The translations under genes were made by a program, and so were the position numbers. A stretch of DNA of 64,000 bases from Anthoceros angustus (Eukaryota; Streptophyta; Anthocerotopsida; Anthocerotales; Anthocerotaceae). Position 1 is the stretch's first letter. Each line of letters starts with the position of its first letter. Positions 1 through 13,695 of the stretch are shown here, piece by piece. A model generated the notes under the pieces. That model did no database searches and was not told the DNA's origin. It saw only the letters and a list, made by a program, of their open reading frames with translations. The stretch covers positions 1,984,001-2,048,000 of the forward strand of contig VJWM01000044.1 of assembly GCA_010909165.1 (NCBI GenBank), written 5' to 3'.

Positions 1-1390
1 CCCGGAAGCAGGCTGGTTGCTGCGTGACAGATCACCCCCGAGTCCTTGGACGAAGGATTCTGCCTCCGCCTCTCAGCAACCTCACCTTCCCTGCTCTCGG
101 GCACGTCGGCGTCTGAAATACTCCGACATCCAGCCCGGTCAGTACACCCACCTCCACACTGCAATGCGCAACCATGCCTACACTCCAAATCCAGCTCTCA
201 CCAGCTGATGCCCGCGCCCCCCGCCAAAGCCTGCCGGACACCAGCCTGCTGCTGCCAGTGCTACAGCTCCTTGGCGCAGCAGCGTCGAGCCGAATCCAGT
301 ACTTCCGGAACAACACCACCAACGGCCTGGCCCTGGCGCAGCCGTGGCCCTCGCTCACCTGGTGCTTCCCTGCCAAAATCCTGGCCAAGCTGCGATTCGG
401 CGCGCAGCACGCGCCCGACATTGCGCCGGCTCCCGCCTCTGCACGCCAGGCTTCAAGCTGAGCCAAATCAGCCGCAGCAGTCGAGTGCCACAAGGTTTCT
501 GAGCGGCAATTTCAGGCTCCCATGCATTCGAATGAGACCAGCTCGCTCTTCGCAGATCCGAGACGATAGTGTAGTGTTTTAGGGCTCCAGTCGACGGAGC
601 GTGATTCGAGCTGGCGAGCAGCTTTGGCGTGGTATGCATGTAGATCTCGGACATGGTAGACAGCGCCATGGTGCTGTTCTTGACTGGTACCACATGTTCG
701 TGCGGGGACGAGTGCAGAACCAGTAGAAATGAGGAGAGGCAGTGGCGTGGGCGGCGGCTGGGCGGCCTTGATCCTCCGTGACCGCAATTCCAGTCCACTG
801 AGATGTCTCGAGCAATGGTTGAGACGTGGGTCCTCCGTCTGCCCCGCTGTGGAGCAGTGGAATTGTGCGGCTGGTCCCCGTGAGTACTGGGTGCTCTTGT
901 GATGGTATTGCAGGTGTTGCCGGCTCTCAAATTCTCACGTTTGCCGGCTTGCAGTGCAGCCAGGTGCACGGCAGGCTTTGGGGGACAGGGTTGTGGGCAA
1001 GCGCTCAAAGTGGGGCAGCACGCTGGATGAGGTGATCCATGCGCCTTCGAATTTGTTCTGTTATGGAGTTGCGTAGGCTTCATGGGATCTGAGGCGGTGC
1101 GTGAATCTGTGCAGACGGGGAATTGGAATGGTTATTTCGCGGATTTCATTCGGAGCACAGAAAGGGACTCCATGTGGATTGGGTCGGAAAATGCAGGAAG
1201 CTTGCTGGTGTCACGAATTGCTGGACTCGGGGCATTCCATCGGCCTGGTTTCGACCCTGGAGGGTTGCGAGAGGGCTCTGGCAGGTTTTCTTCCAGCTTC
1301 TTGTTTCTTCGTAATTTTCGCCAGCTGTGGTGTGTTGTAGCATGAGTGGAAGGAAAGGCTGGCTTAACTCGACGGCTCTCACCATTGCAG
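1..1390. other. region upstream of the PPR gene, possible 5' exon
   Basis: No protein family is recognisable in the first 1.39 kb. The PPR coding exon begins after a good acceptor (pyrimidine-rich stretch ending TTGCAG at 1390) and has no ATG near its start, so an upstream exon is needed. One candidate runs from the ATG at 1082 to about 1284, with a donor GCAG|GTTTTC in phase 2, which fits the phase of the acceptor. It would add about 68 residues. It does not look like a clear organelle transit peptide, so I treat it as a suggestion only. The rest of the region may be promoter or 5' UTR. Confidence 0.3.
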
Positions 1391-3536
1391 GGAGGCCATT
1401 GAGGAAGAAGTGTTAGTGATTGGAGCTTGGAATGAACTGTGCGAGGAGAGGGGGCTGTATTGGGCCGTTGAAGTGTTGGACCTCCTGGTTCAGCGATTCG
1501 GATCTCAAGTTCCTGCGTCTTTTTTCTACTGTGTTCTCAAAGGGTGCATCGCGCAGAAGGATTTGGCTGTTGGCAAGCGTGTGCATGCTCTTGCTCTTAC
1601 TAGTGGGTATGAGTCAAATAGTTTCTTGGCCAACCATATTATCCGGATGTACGCTTCCCATGGCAAACTGGAGGAGGCAATGCTAGTGTTTGATAGGGTG
1701 GCTGTGCCCAGCATTTTTATGTGGTTTTCAGTTATATCAGCACATGCTGAGCAGGGACTTGCAGCACAAGCCCTCGAACTATATGGACGGATGCAACAGG
1801 CGTCTGTGAAGCCGAATAACTACGTGTTTGTGGCGGTCCTTAAGGCATGTGTGAACGCACGAGATTTGGCATCTGGCAAGAAAGTGCATGCTGATGTCTT
1901 GGGACAGTTGCTTGAGGCCAACGTTTTTGTCGGCAGCAGCCTAGTGGACATGTATGTCAAATGTGGTAGCTTAGAGGATGCTCAGACTGTGTTTGACAGA
2001 CTACCTGCCAAGAATGTGGTGACATGGAATGCCTTGCTTGGCGGATATGCAGAGCGAGGGCTCTGTCATGAAGCCCTTACTCTACATGCTAGGATGCAGG
2101 AGGAAGGCAAAACTTTAGCTAATCGTGTCACATATATGTCCCTTCTGAAGGCGTGTGGCAGCATCGGAGCACTACATGAGGGCAGGCAGCTTCATTCTGA
2201 AATTGAAGGGTCGGAGCTGGAGGCTGATGTTACTGTTGGAAATTGCCTTGTGGATATGTATGCAAAATGTGGCAGCCTAGAGGATGCTCGCAGAGTGTTT
2301 GACAGTATGCCGACAAGAGATGTGGTTACGTGGACATCCATGATTGGAGGATATGCTGAGCACGGGCTCGGGCAAGAAGCCCTTAGTATTTACAGCTGCA
2401 TGCAAGTGGATGGCATCACACCAGCCAACCGCGTGACCTTTTTATGCCTCCTGAAAGCATGTGCCGATGTGGGAGCTTTGCATCAGGGGAAGCTGCTTCA
2501 CTGTCAAATCCAGGAACAAGGTCTAGAAGCGGATGTGGTTGTTGGTGGTAGCCTAGTGGACATGTATGCAAAGTGTGGTAGTTTAGAGAATGCACGCAAA
2601 GTTTTTGACAGACTACCCAGACGAAATGTGGTGACGTGGACTGCTTTGTTGAATGGCTACGGCCAAGCTAATGACAGCCAAATGGCAATGCAGTGTTTCC
2701 AAGCGATGCAGAGGCATGGGGTTGAGCCTGATGAGTTCACTTTCACATGTCTTCTTGTGGCATGCAGTCATGAAGGCCTTGTGACTGAGGGTCAGCAGTT
2801 TTTCAGGATGATGGTGGAACGGGGCATTAGGCCCAATGTCTATCACTTTAATTGTATGGTTGATCTTCTTGGACGGTCTGGGCGCTTACATGAGGCAGAA
2901 CAGACGTTGCGATCTATGCCCTATCATGATGATGTTGTAGGGTGGTTATCTTTGCTAAATGCCTGCAAAAGCCATGGTGATGTAGATTGTGGAAGGCGAT
3001 GTTTTGACCATATTACCCAGGCTGAGCCTCAGAATTCAGCGGCCTATGTGCTGTTGGGTGACATATATGCCAATGCTGGTAGGTGGAGGGATGTGGCAAG
3101 GATAGAATACTTGAGGAAGTCTGTAGGTGCTTACAAAATGCCCGCTAGGGCCTGGATTGAGGTTAACGACAAGGTTCACACCTTCGTTGTCGGGGAAGAC
3201 AGAGACGATGTTACCTCCAGGATCAGGAGTGCGAATCTGCGGTTGGAGGAGGATAGTGGCGGTGAACCACGGACGGAGTTGGTGCTGAAGCAAGACTACA
3301 AAGAGAAGGAAGATCCCTTGTGTGGTCATGCCGAGAAACTGGCATTGGCGTTTGGTCTGCTGAATACTCCACACGGCCAAACTTTGATAGTTACTAAGAA
3401 TCTCCGAATGTGCAACAATTGTCATGATGGCACCAAGATCATGTCTAAAATTGAGAAACGTGAGATCATCGTCAGAGATGCACATCGCGTACACCATTTT
3501 GTTGATGGGTTCTGTTCTTGTGGAGATAAGCATTAA
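1391..3536 (+). CDS. PLS-class PPR protein with E domains and KP-type DYW deaminase domain (RNA editing factor)
   Basis: About 714 residues in one long exon. Tandem P, L and S pentatricopeptide motifs are clear from the recurring VDMYAKCGSLEDA, VFDRLP..NVVTWNALL and GVEPDEFTFTCLL blocks, roughly 14 motifs. E/E+ motifs follow, then a cytidine-deaminase-like DYW domain. Zinc and catalytic residues are present: HAE at 3327-3335 and C-x2-C-H at 3411-3425. The usual PG box is replaced by K-M-P-A-R-A-W (3135-3155) and the protein ends CSCGDKH instead of CSCGDYW. Such proteins bind organellar transcripts, one PPR per base, and edit them. KP-type domains are linked to U-to-C editing in hornworts, lycophytes and ferns. 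The stop at 3534 is clear. The 5' end is incomplete because the exon opens at an acceptor, so an upstream exon should supply the ATG and targeting peptide. The editing direction is inferred from the motif, not shown. Confidence 0.9.
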
Positions 3537-3858
3537 AGAACGGCGGTTATCAAGCATGAGAATGTGCCGCAGGATAGACAGTTTCTTTGTTGACTGCTGT
3601 GTAGACCGCCCACCATTAACTGATGGGGTAATAACGTAGCGCTAAAGGGAGACAGCGGCATAGCCCCTAAACGACCTCTCCTATTTTTCAAGAAATTTGT
3701 GGTTTCTAATTCTTTGTAAGCGTTGTAGGCAGACATTATTTCCGAGAAAATAGGGTAGTGCCAAGCTCTCCTCCGGGGGCTTTCGAACAAGACTATGGTT
3801 GCCTTCATCGGATCGGAATTATAGTTTCGATTATGAAAGGAACCTCCTCGGAGTTCCG

Positions 3859-4046
3859 GTCGGGATGTCCTTCTTTGGCCTCTTTCAAAATGTTCTTGGC
3901 ACGGTCGGGATGTCCTTCTTTGGCCTCTTTCAACATGTTCCAGGCACAGGCTCAGGGGCAAAAAATGTTCCAGGCACGGGCTCAGGGGCAAAATACATGT
4001 GCGGATGCAAGAGGATCACTTGTGCGGATGCAAGAGGATCACTGCT
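3859..4046. repeat. cluster of short tandem duplications
   Basis: Three direct tandem duplications lie back to back. A 45-bp unit beginning GTCGGGATGTCCTTCTTTGG is present twice (about 3861-3950). A 30-bp unit containing GCTCAGGGGCAAAA is present twice (about 3950-3995). A 24-bp unit containing GTGCGGATGCAAGAGGATCA is present twice (about 4000-4046). There is no coding signal. The origin is unknown, perhaps replication slippage. Confidence 0.75.
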
Positions 4047-4354
4047 AGTCACCGGATGGGGCCGGGATGCTCGGGCCCTCGCATGCGTGAAAGAACGGGA
4101 TGAAAATGCATCCACCATTCATCCAAGAAACCGACAATCTCCCAGATCTGCCAAGTTGTGTTACTATCTCCTCTCTTCAGCCTGTCATTAATGGCCATGG
4201 CAGCTACATGCAGATGAGGAAGCGGTGTAGGCGGGTTCGAGATGGTGGCCGGTGTAGAGTTGGAAGACGCTACCATGACGACGATGGCGATCTTGAGATA
4301 TGGTAGAGTGGTTGGCGGGGAGATGAGAGGCAAGCAGGCCGAGGGTGGTTAATA

Positions 4355-4892
4355 CAGTCCACCCCCCCTAATTGGGACTGGTTCGGAGTGCCTTTAGAGG
4401 TCCCATTAAGGGAGGTGTCCCGATTATATTTTCCCTATTTAAAAATAATAAAAATATTATAAAATCTAAAAATCAAAAAATCAAAAATATCCAAAAACAA
4501 AGAAAATTTTAAATTTTGATTGATAGGTTTCACTAAAAATAACTTTTACCACTTTTCTATATAGTTGTTTGAAAGCTAGCGCTTTCTCTAAGCAACATAA
4601 AAACCTATACCTATCATAAAGGAAAAGCTTAGCTTAAGAGTCTTCAATCACACCTAAAAGTCTATTGTGCTCAAATAATCGATTCTTTTTCTTTCTTTTT
4701 AATTTTTAGTAAAAAAAATAAAAATCCTATTTAGGGAGGTGAAACTAACATGAATGTATGTTTCAAAAGGTCCCAATTATCATTTAGGGAAAAATCCCAT
4801 TTATTACATTGTAAACTAAAGGGAGTAGGATGGGAGGTCCCATTTAGAGAGGAATCCCATTTATAGAGTTCCCAATTAGGGGGGGCCGACTG
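4355..4892. mobile_element. MITE with Tc1/mariner-type ends, TA target duplication
   Basis: A 538-bp AT-rich segment has terminal inverted repeats of about 25 bp. The left end reads CAGTCCACCCCCCCTAATTG and the inverted right end CAGTCGGCCCCCCCTAATTG, both continuing GGGA, with two mismatches. Both ends are flanked directly by TA (4353-4354 and 4893-4894), the duplication made by Tc1/mariner transposases. Subterminal copies of a related motif (TCCCATTTAG.GAGG) recur inside near both ends. There is no transposase ORF, so it is non-autonomous. Superfamily assignment rests on the CAGT start and TA duplication only. Confidence 0.75.
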
Positions 4893-5531
4893 TAGGTAAG
4901 ATGGATGGAAGGGCGGGCGCGGAAAACTAGAGATTAAGCATTAAAGATGCAGATTTGGCAGGTAAGTTGATCCACACACCAAAATGAGTACCGTACCCCG
5001 AGGTGTGATTCGGTGTTAATTAATTAAAATTAGTAAAAGTTAAAAATTTGGAAATTATTATACTTTAAATATTGAATATATAAAAATTTATGAGTTTAAG
5101 ATGCCAAAAACAAGGAAACTAGGGTTTGTATGGAAAATTAGGACCTGTTTAGGGGAGGTCTATACATATTCATTATTTTTATATATATACCTATGTATTT
5201 TAATAAATTTTAAAATTTGATAAATTTATTTTTAGTAAATATTGAAATTTTGAAAAATATAAATATTTATGTTGAACCTTATTTTTTTCAAATATCTTGT
5301 TGAAGCACCCTTTGGGGTAAGGTATTATCTTAGTGAGGTGGATTAGCTTTCATTGGTTTACTGTTTTTTCTTCCGTCTCACAAAGCAGGTTTAGCTCTCC
5401 TCATCCCGCTGGAGGACACTTTGTTACACGTTAAATAAAGCTCGAGTTTATCACCAAAAAAATCGGGACATGCTCCTCATCGAGGTGAACCTTGTAAGTG
5501 CACAAGACAAGTGGCCGTCTTCCATTGGATC

Positions 5532-5756
5532 TTACTTTTCATAGAAATGTGAGTACAGCATCTTCAGGGCATACTCCCGGACCAGCGTCACGCTATTGAA
5601 GGTCCACACCGCCTGGAAGATGTCCAGGTGCCTGTCCTGCACCAGCTCCTCTGCCTCCGCCAGCCAGGGTCCAAAATCTGGATAGCGCATGGTGACAATG
5701 TTCTTCTCTACTAGGCGCCAAGGCTCCCAGACCTCCGCCGCCTTCTTGGGTCCCAT
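5532..5756 (-). CDS. short orphan ORF, 74 aa, unrecognised
   Basis: An ATG at 5756 opens a 74-residue ORF rich in Trp, Leu and Glu (it starts MGPKKAAEVWEPW and ends SHFYEK) that looks like globular protein rather than random translation. I recognise no family. The frame stays open upstream to about 5999 without an ATG, so it may be the last exon of a longer gene or a transposon fragment. The neighbouring retroelement relic at 6.6-7.0 kb makes the second option reasonable. Confidence 0.35.
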   Translation of the reverse strand: MGPKKAAEVWEPWRLVEKNIVTMRYPDFGPWLAEAEELVQDRHLDIFQAVWTFNSVTLVREYALKMLYSHFYEK

Positions 5757-6217
5757 ATTCGCGCGCTGGCTGGTGTGCTGCTGTGAGGTGGTGGGCGACA
5801 ATGCTCCCGTTAAGTTCCGCCGCGATAAGCGCTCAGTTCGGAGGCGATAGCCGCCCGTAGGTGCGCTTGGGCATCGGAAGAGATAGCGCCAAAGAGCGGG
5901 ATGCCTAAGCACAAGTGATCGCGAAAACTGTCGGGAAGTCGGTCGAGAGAATGGCCTTCTCGGTTTCAACGCTTGGATCAAGCGCGGAGGACGCCTCACG
6001 CCTGTAATCGCGAGTCTTGCATCGTGTACTCTAGCCTTACGCCGCCGCCGCCCTGGCGCATGTACTTGGGTCGTGGTTACCTGCCCATAACGGGCGCTGA
6101 CAACCCTGCGGTCCTGGTCCGCTGCATGTCCGTTCTCCTCTCAGCTCCGTCCACGTGGCCCCCTTGCCAATTGCGCTCCATCCCTTTCCCGAAGTTACTT
6201 TTCCTGGCGGACTTATC

Positions 6218-6300
6218 ACGGCCTACTCCGGAGTTCAGTCTGGAGCGGCCTACTCCGGAGTTCATTCCGGAGTGGCACTGCGGAGTTTAGTCCAGAGTGG
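6218..6300. repeat. degenerate short tandem repeat (CTACTCCGGAGTTCA)
   Basis: The motif GGCCTACTCCGGAGTTCA and close variants recur three to four times, with GGAGTGGC-type spacers. It is a local, GC-rich minisatellite-like patch with a TCCGGA palindrome in each unit. No function is apparent. Confidence 0.5.
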
Positions 6301-6590
6301 CCTACGCCAAGGTTTCCTGCTACCCGCCCTCATCACTTCCTATCGCCCATCACCATTTCCTCTTTTCACAACCTTATTTCCCTTTCCCGCCTTATTTTCC
6401 ACTCCACACTAACGAAAAAAAAAAAAACGGTTTATTACCTTTCTAAGGGGGAGAGTCCGCAGTCCACAACGCTGTTCGCGATGTGATATTTTTGTTGGCA
6501 AAGGAGGGAGGCTTCTTTCCTTACAGGGAGCGCCCTTATACTCTGCCTAACGGGGGCGAACCTTTTTTTGGCCTAGGGGGACCAGGTTTT

Positions 6591-7029
6591 GGTTGCCACT
6601 AACCCTACTCGGGATTCCGTCAGTGAGCATGTGATCCTCAACCCTCCGGGGTGGGCGGCGGAGGGATGTGCCACAGCGAAGGTTCGTAAGTACTCTCCTA
6701 TGGAGCAGGGGCATGCCTTCATCCCCCTCGCCATCGACATCCATGGGGCCATGGGCAAGGCCTTATCTAGGTTCCTTAAGACCTATGCCAAGGAGGACCA
6801 CACCTGCAGGAATGGGGTTGGCCTCCCTCTTTCATGTATCCTGGCTTTCTACAGGCAACAGGTGTCTATTGCCCTGCAGCGCGCATTAGCCAACATAGTG
6901 TACAGGACGACGACAAGCGCAGGGCAAGCGGCTTCTTCAGCACTGATGGTGGGTAGGCCCTTTCACATCCCCGATTTTTATATCCTTGGTGCAGTAGGCA
7001 GTTACAGGATTGGCGACAACGGGGGTTAG
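6591..7029 (+). pseudogene. C-terminal fragment of a reverse-transcriptase-type retroelement protein
   Basis: An open frame without an ATG encodes VATNPTR, then KYSPMEQGHAFIPLAIDIHG and, 40 residues later, SIALQRALANIV. This order (a V-T-N/D-P motif, a K-Y-x-G-x-F-x-PL-V/I-D/E-T/I-x-G block and a V-S-I-ALQRA helix) is one I know from the extreme C-terminus of plant and fungal LINE-like reverse-transcriptase ORFs. No RT catalytic motif is present, so this is a truncated relic. The family match is from memory and could be wrong in detail. Confidence 0.45.
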
Positions 7030-9125
7030 TGCCCCATGGTCTGGTGCCCTCCTAAGGGTTGTTCCCCCTTCTCTTGGGGTAAATGGGGTTTTACATCTCT
7101 TTTTCATAATAAAGTCTTCAGGTGTAGTCCAAGACTATTGATGGATCTCGGCATCCCTTATTGCATAAGGATTTTTAGTACCCTTGGGTTTAAAACAATG
7201 CGGTCTCCATTGTAATGAAATAGTTAAACTTCCTCTTGCCACCATTCATCTAGTTGTGTGGCAATTGGTGGTCACTCATAACTTTTTCTTACTTCTTTAA
7301 GAGATGGGCCGTGAGTATTTCTTCTCCAATTGTGTGGTATAGTGGTACGGTATAACCATGCCCAATTTTAATCCGGATCATGTGATTGTGTGCATCTTCT
7401 AAAACTTGTTCGCATGTATGCCAGGGTGGAGGGCGAAGTTGTGAAGTTTTTTTTTAATGATAAATTTTATTGCATTAAAAAAGCCATTACAAATGCGCCT
7501 CACTTCTTGTGGTAAATGTGTTACTTGGCACTTAGTCTCATATCAACTAGCATACAGGAGATCCTACTGTTGTGTAGAGCGTATCCAAAATGCTCTACTA
7601 ACATGCAAATGGAAGGACCTTCGAGCCCCTAAAGCCCTTGTCAATCGCTTATCCGAAATGCTATACTAGCATGTGAATGAAATCGCTTATCCAAAGTGCT
7701 ACACTAGCATGTGAATGAACGGATCCTCGAGCCCATCAATTGTATCATCAGTACATGTTAGTGATTCAATGCATATTGACATCTTTTTAACATGCCCAAC
7801 TTGTCCCTAATCTTTATTTAAGTTAAAATTTAAAAATAATTGGCGGAGCTTCATTCCGCAACTGTATCCCCTTATTCCCTAAACCTCGAAGGTCTTGGAT
7901 CGAGACTTTGGACTTACTTTTTCTACCGTAACTAATTCATAGAAATTCAAAAAATAATTCATAGAAATTCAAAAACTAATTCATAGAAATTCAGAATTTT
8001 CCGTTTTTATGCCCACGCCGAGGTGGGCGTGGAAAAGAAGGGAGCGCGAGGTTAAACTGCGGCGAGCAAGGGGAGGTGGCATGGTCCAAGCGCGGTAGAT
8101 CGTGCCATGTTGGCTGGACATCGGGATGTCCACAGCGTATCTGCATCTGCATCCACATGTGAGAAGAAAATGACGCGCAGAATTTACACCAATACCGACA
8201 TACCTGGATCTCCGTCCATTTGGGTAAGACGTGAAAGGCTTACGAGATGGATGGGCATTGGACACAGCGAAGCCTGGAGGAGGAGATGACTGCGGTAGGC
8301 GTGGAGGTGGCGCGGTGGGCGGAAGTGGGCGAGCGGGGCCAGAAAATGTTGGAAGAAAACAGTTGGTAAACAAATATGTAGAAATTCCGGGCGTGGTTTA
8401 AAAATTCCCTGTGCGGGAGGCGGGGTGCGGGGTGCGGGGGCGTTGAGCACGTTGCTCTGCGGTACGAGGTGAGGAGCTTGTATGGCGCAGCCTCCATTCC
8501 GGCGGACTCTGCGCTACGCCGCGCGCCGGTCCTGACGCACAAGCCACTGCGCTCTCTCCGTCCCGCGGGCCGGAAATCAGGGACGCGACGAGGCCATACC
8601 GGTGGAGAGACTCTGCAGGCCAGCCCACGGGCCTCCAGCCCTCCACCCGCTCCCGGCCCAGCGCGCTGCCGGGATCCCTGGGTCCCTGGATCTGCTCTGC
8701 TCGTCGCTGCTCGCCCGCGCGGGCTCGGTGCTCGGTCTGGATCCTGCCCGGCCATGGCCGCGCCGCTCTCGCACCGGCGCTCTCGCTCGCCCTGGGCCGC
8801 GGCCTCGGCGCAGCACGCGAATTCGGTAGCTCCGCTGCAAGATCCCTAGAGCCTGCCATGCGGGGATTCCGACTCTCTTCTTGGAGCGGCAGGGGCAGGG
8901 GCAGCGGGCTGGGACTGGGGCTGGGGCTCGGGAGGCGGGTGCTTGAGGCGCAGGCTGGGGATTGCGTCCGAGTGTGGGAAGGCGGCAGGAGAGCATGAGC
9001 GTGCCTCGCGTGGGAGGCGGATCTCGGCATTGGCGCCGCGGGCGGGACTGGGGCAGGGGTTGGGTTGGATCGCAGATCTAAGGGCGCCTCGCGCGGCTCG
9101 GCTGGCCCCGGATCGCGCCATCACC
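7030..9125. other. intergenic region and promoter/5' UTR of the epimerase gene
   Basis: No gene seen. At 7640-7722 a 38-bp unit (TATCCGAAATGCTATACTAG and a variant) is duplicated in tandem. At about 7930-7991 a 22-23 bp unit (AATTCATAGAAATTCAAAAA) is present three times. From about 8.4 kb the sequence becomes GC-rich with purine runs (GGGGCTGGGGCT at 8915-8935), consistent with the promoter and 5' UTR of the epimerase. Long frames here lack ATG starts and protein-like composition. Confidence 0.5.
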
Positions 9126-11322
<2,197 letters not shown>

Positions 11323-12534
11323 GGAACGTCAAATAATTTGTGCCATCAGGACAGCAGTCCTCTGACTGCTCCAGAAAAGCTGCGAGTGAAGGAATTGGGA
11401 ATCCGTGGTTTTGGCAGACTAATCCGGAGGTCGGAGTCAGAAAGTCGGGATGTGCACACCAGACTCATTAGTCGTAGCTGGAGGAAAAGCTGCAGCGATT
11501 GAGAGCAGCAACAAATTTTTCTCTCCGCCAAGCTTTACCCGCTCTGGCCGAGGGCCTGCACAAGCTTAAAATTGAGAGACTGTAATTGTACTTATTCCAG
11601 TATATAACTTTGTTTCCTTTCATCATGTAGCCACTCGTCCGCCGGCTCGCTTTCCTTGCCGGGTCACCTCGCTTCGCTCATTAATTCCTCTTTTCCTGCC
11701 TCATGCCTCAATTTTCGTTTCCGGGTTAGAAAAATACCGAAAATTACCCGATCTGTAGGGTAGCCCCCGAGGCAGGCATATAACCAATCCCCTAGGGGAA
11801 AGTGCTCCTAACTCTGTTGCTCTTAGAGACTGGAGTGCCGCGCTCTCGATACATGCATGTGAGCAGGCAGTCTCACAGCCAGAGCTTGTGATAGAATCTT
11901 CCGTGTCTTCAGCACCCCTGCTGCGGTATGCTCCGCCCCCGCCTCCACCTCCGCCTCCTGCTTGTTGCATGTGCTCCTGCAAACCGAAGAGGGGCAGAAT
12001 TGGTGGGGTTGAAGCTTAAGCTTGTTTGATCCCTTTCACTCTCATCTGCGTGGTGAGTTTTTTGTTTGGCTTCGGTTTGGCGGATGCAGGCGCTGCGTCA
12101 CTGCGCTTGGCCCCCAGCCACCCTGAGCGTGTGGAATTGGAGCCTCAAGCCTGGTGCGACTCTCATCTCATGCCCTCTACTATCCTGCTGTTGCCTACGT
12201 GCATGCTGCGTGCCGTGTTCCATCCGGCGTGAACTCTTGTCGTGCTGCTGAAGCTTCTGTTCTGGTTGCCTCTGCTTTGCGTGACACAAAAGCTAGTTGG
12301 CTCTGGGGTCCTCGGGGAGCTTTGAGTCGGTATTCCGAAACGACAAATTCTGTGCGACATATGAGGTCAGTATCTGCTGAGAAAACTGAGGTACGGCCTG
12401 GCATGGGTTGTGTTATTCTATGTTACTGTCGAGCTGACTGGATGCATTGGGGAGTTCTGCGATTGTTTGGCGTGCTAATTGTGGATTAGTTTGTGTTGCA
12501 TCCCTACCGGCTGGCCGAACCTAGATCCGGCAAG
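11323..12534. other. intergenic region, no gene seen
   Basis: Holds the epimerase 3' UTR (a probable polyadenylation region near 11,560-11,620 with TATATAACTTTG) and the upstream region of the next gene. A CCGCC-rich run lies at 11,935-11,960. Open frames are short and unlike proteins. A 5' UTR intron for the next gene is possible (GTGAGTTTTTTG donor at about 12,051) but not provable. Confidence 0.4.
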
Positions 12535-13419
12535 ATGAGTCAGGTTCCGAATTCCTACTCAAGCGCAGGTGCACATTACCGTCGTAAGCTTAGGCACCTC
12601 GGTGCACCGACGGTGCCGAGTATGGTGTTCGCAGCAGCAACTGTTCTGCTGGGTGTGCTGGCTGCCATAGGCGGCTTACGCCTTCCGTACGCCTCCTCAT
12701 TCTTTTGTCCCGTCATCAGGGCCCAGCGCCTGGTCCGGGGCCAGACTGTGCAACAAATTGTCTCACCTCTCCAAGCCTTGGTCACGGAAAATAATATTAA
12801 GGAGCTGCTAGGTGAAGAGGACCGAATTCTGGTGCAGAAGATTAGCGACCAGTCCAGCTTGGAATTCAAGACCCTGCTCATCTCCGAGACAGTTGTCCCC
12901 AAAGACTCTGCAGACAAGCTACTGGACTTCGTCAAGACTCAGCTGCTCGCCAAGGAAGATGTCATCGCCCCTAAGCAAGCGGCTGCGATTCTGGAGATGG
13001 TTCGTCTGAGCCCTCGGGAGTCCGTTGTGGAAATCGAGGCCATTGGGGACAGGGGCAGCTTGAGTAGCTCCATTGCTCTTGCTCTCATCAAGCAACACGA
13101 GGATAACATCCACTACATGCTGGTGGCTGTGAAGGCCGAGCCGCACTTGGGAATTTGGAAGCGTCTCTCTCAGGCAGAAAGGAATTCGTGGAACGGGGTC
13201 ATCTCGAAGATGTTGAAGGAGAAAGTGGCCTTGGAGACCAACCACTACCTCAAGCATGGCAACGGTCGCGCGGTGGAGCCCATCTCTGACGTGCGGAAGC
13301 CCGCCTCTGAATTGCAGAAGACCATCCCTGTCCCTGAAGATCACAAGCCCGCCTCTGAATTGCAGAAGCCCATCCCTGTCCCTGAAGATCACAAGCCCAT
13401 TCCTTCGGATGAGGCGTGA
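12535..13419 (+). CDS. unrecognised protein with N-terminal membrane segment, 294 aa
   Basis: A single-exon ORF from the ATG at 12,535. Residues about 20-45 (SMVFAAATVLLGVLAAIGG) form one hydrophobic segment after a basic stretch (HYRRKLRHLG), so the protein is probably a signal-anchored membrane protein or is targeted to an organelle. A soluble, helical, charged domain of about 180 residues follows (KTLLISETVVPKDSADKLLD, IEAIGDRGSLSSSIALAL). The C-terminus contains a 16-residue tandem repeat, KPASELQKPIPVPEDH, encoded by a 48-bp DNA duplication at about 13,296-13,395, and ends in DEA. Codon use and composition look like a real gene. I recognise no family and assign no function. Confidence 0.75.
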   Translation: MSQVPNSYSSAGAHYRRKLRHLGAPTVPSMVFAAATVLLGVLAAIGGLRLPYASSFFCPVIRAQRLVRGQTVQQIVSPLQALVTENNIKELLGEEDRILVQKISDQSSLEFKTLLISETVVPKDSADKLLDFVKTQLLAKEDVIAPKQAAAILEMVRLSPRESVVEIEAIGDRGSLSSSIALALIKQHEDNIHYMLVAVKAEPHLGIWKRLSQAERNSWNGVISKMLKEKVALETNHYLKHGNGRAVEPISDVRKPASELQKTIPVPEDHKPASELQKPIPVPEDHKPIPSDEA

Positions 13420-13695
13420 CGTACACGCACATTTCTGGCCCATTTCTGGTGGCAACTGTATGTCCAACCGGAGTTGGGTTGTCGTACATAGCTAGCTAGG
13501 TAGATTAATCTCGTTCTAGGCTACAGATCTTTTAAACATCGTGGCTAAGAAGGCCGTGTACATTTTGGCATGACTGTTTGTCAATGTGTTTACGTTGTTT
13601 CACCGTAATTAGATCATCAATTGTTCTACTCGGTTTGGAGACCTAGCCAAGTGTTCGAGCTTCGAACTTTCGCAAGACGGGCTGACAGTCGATCG

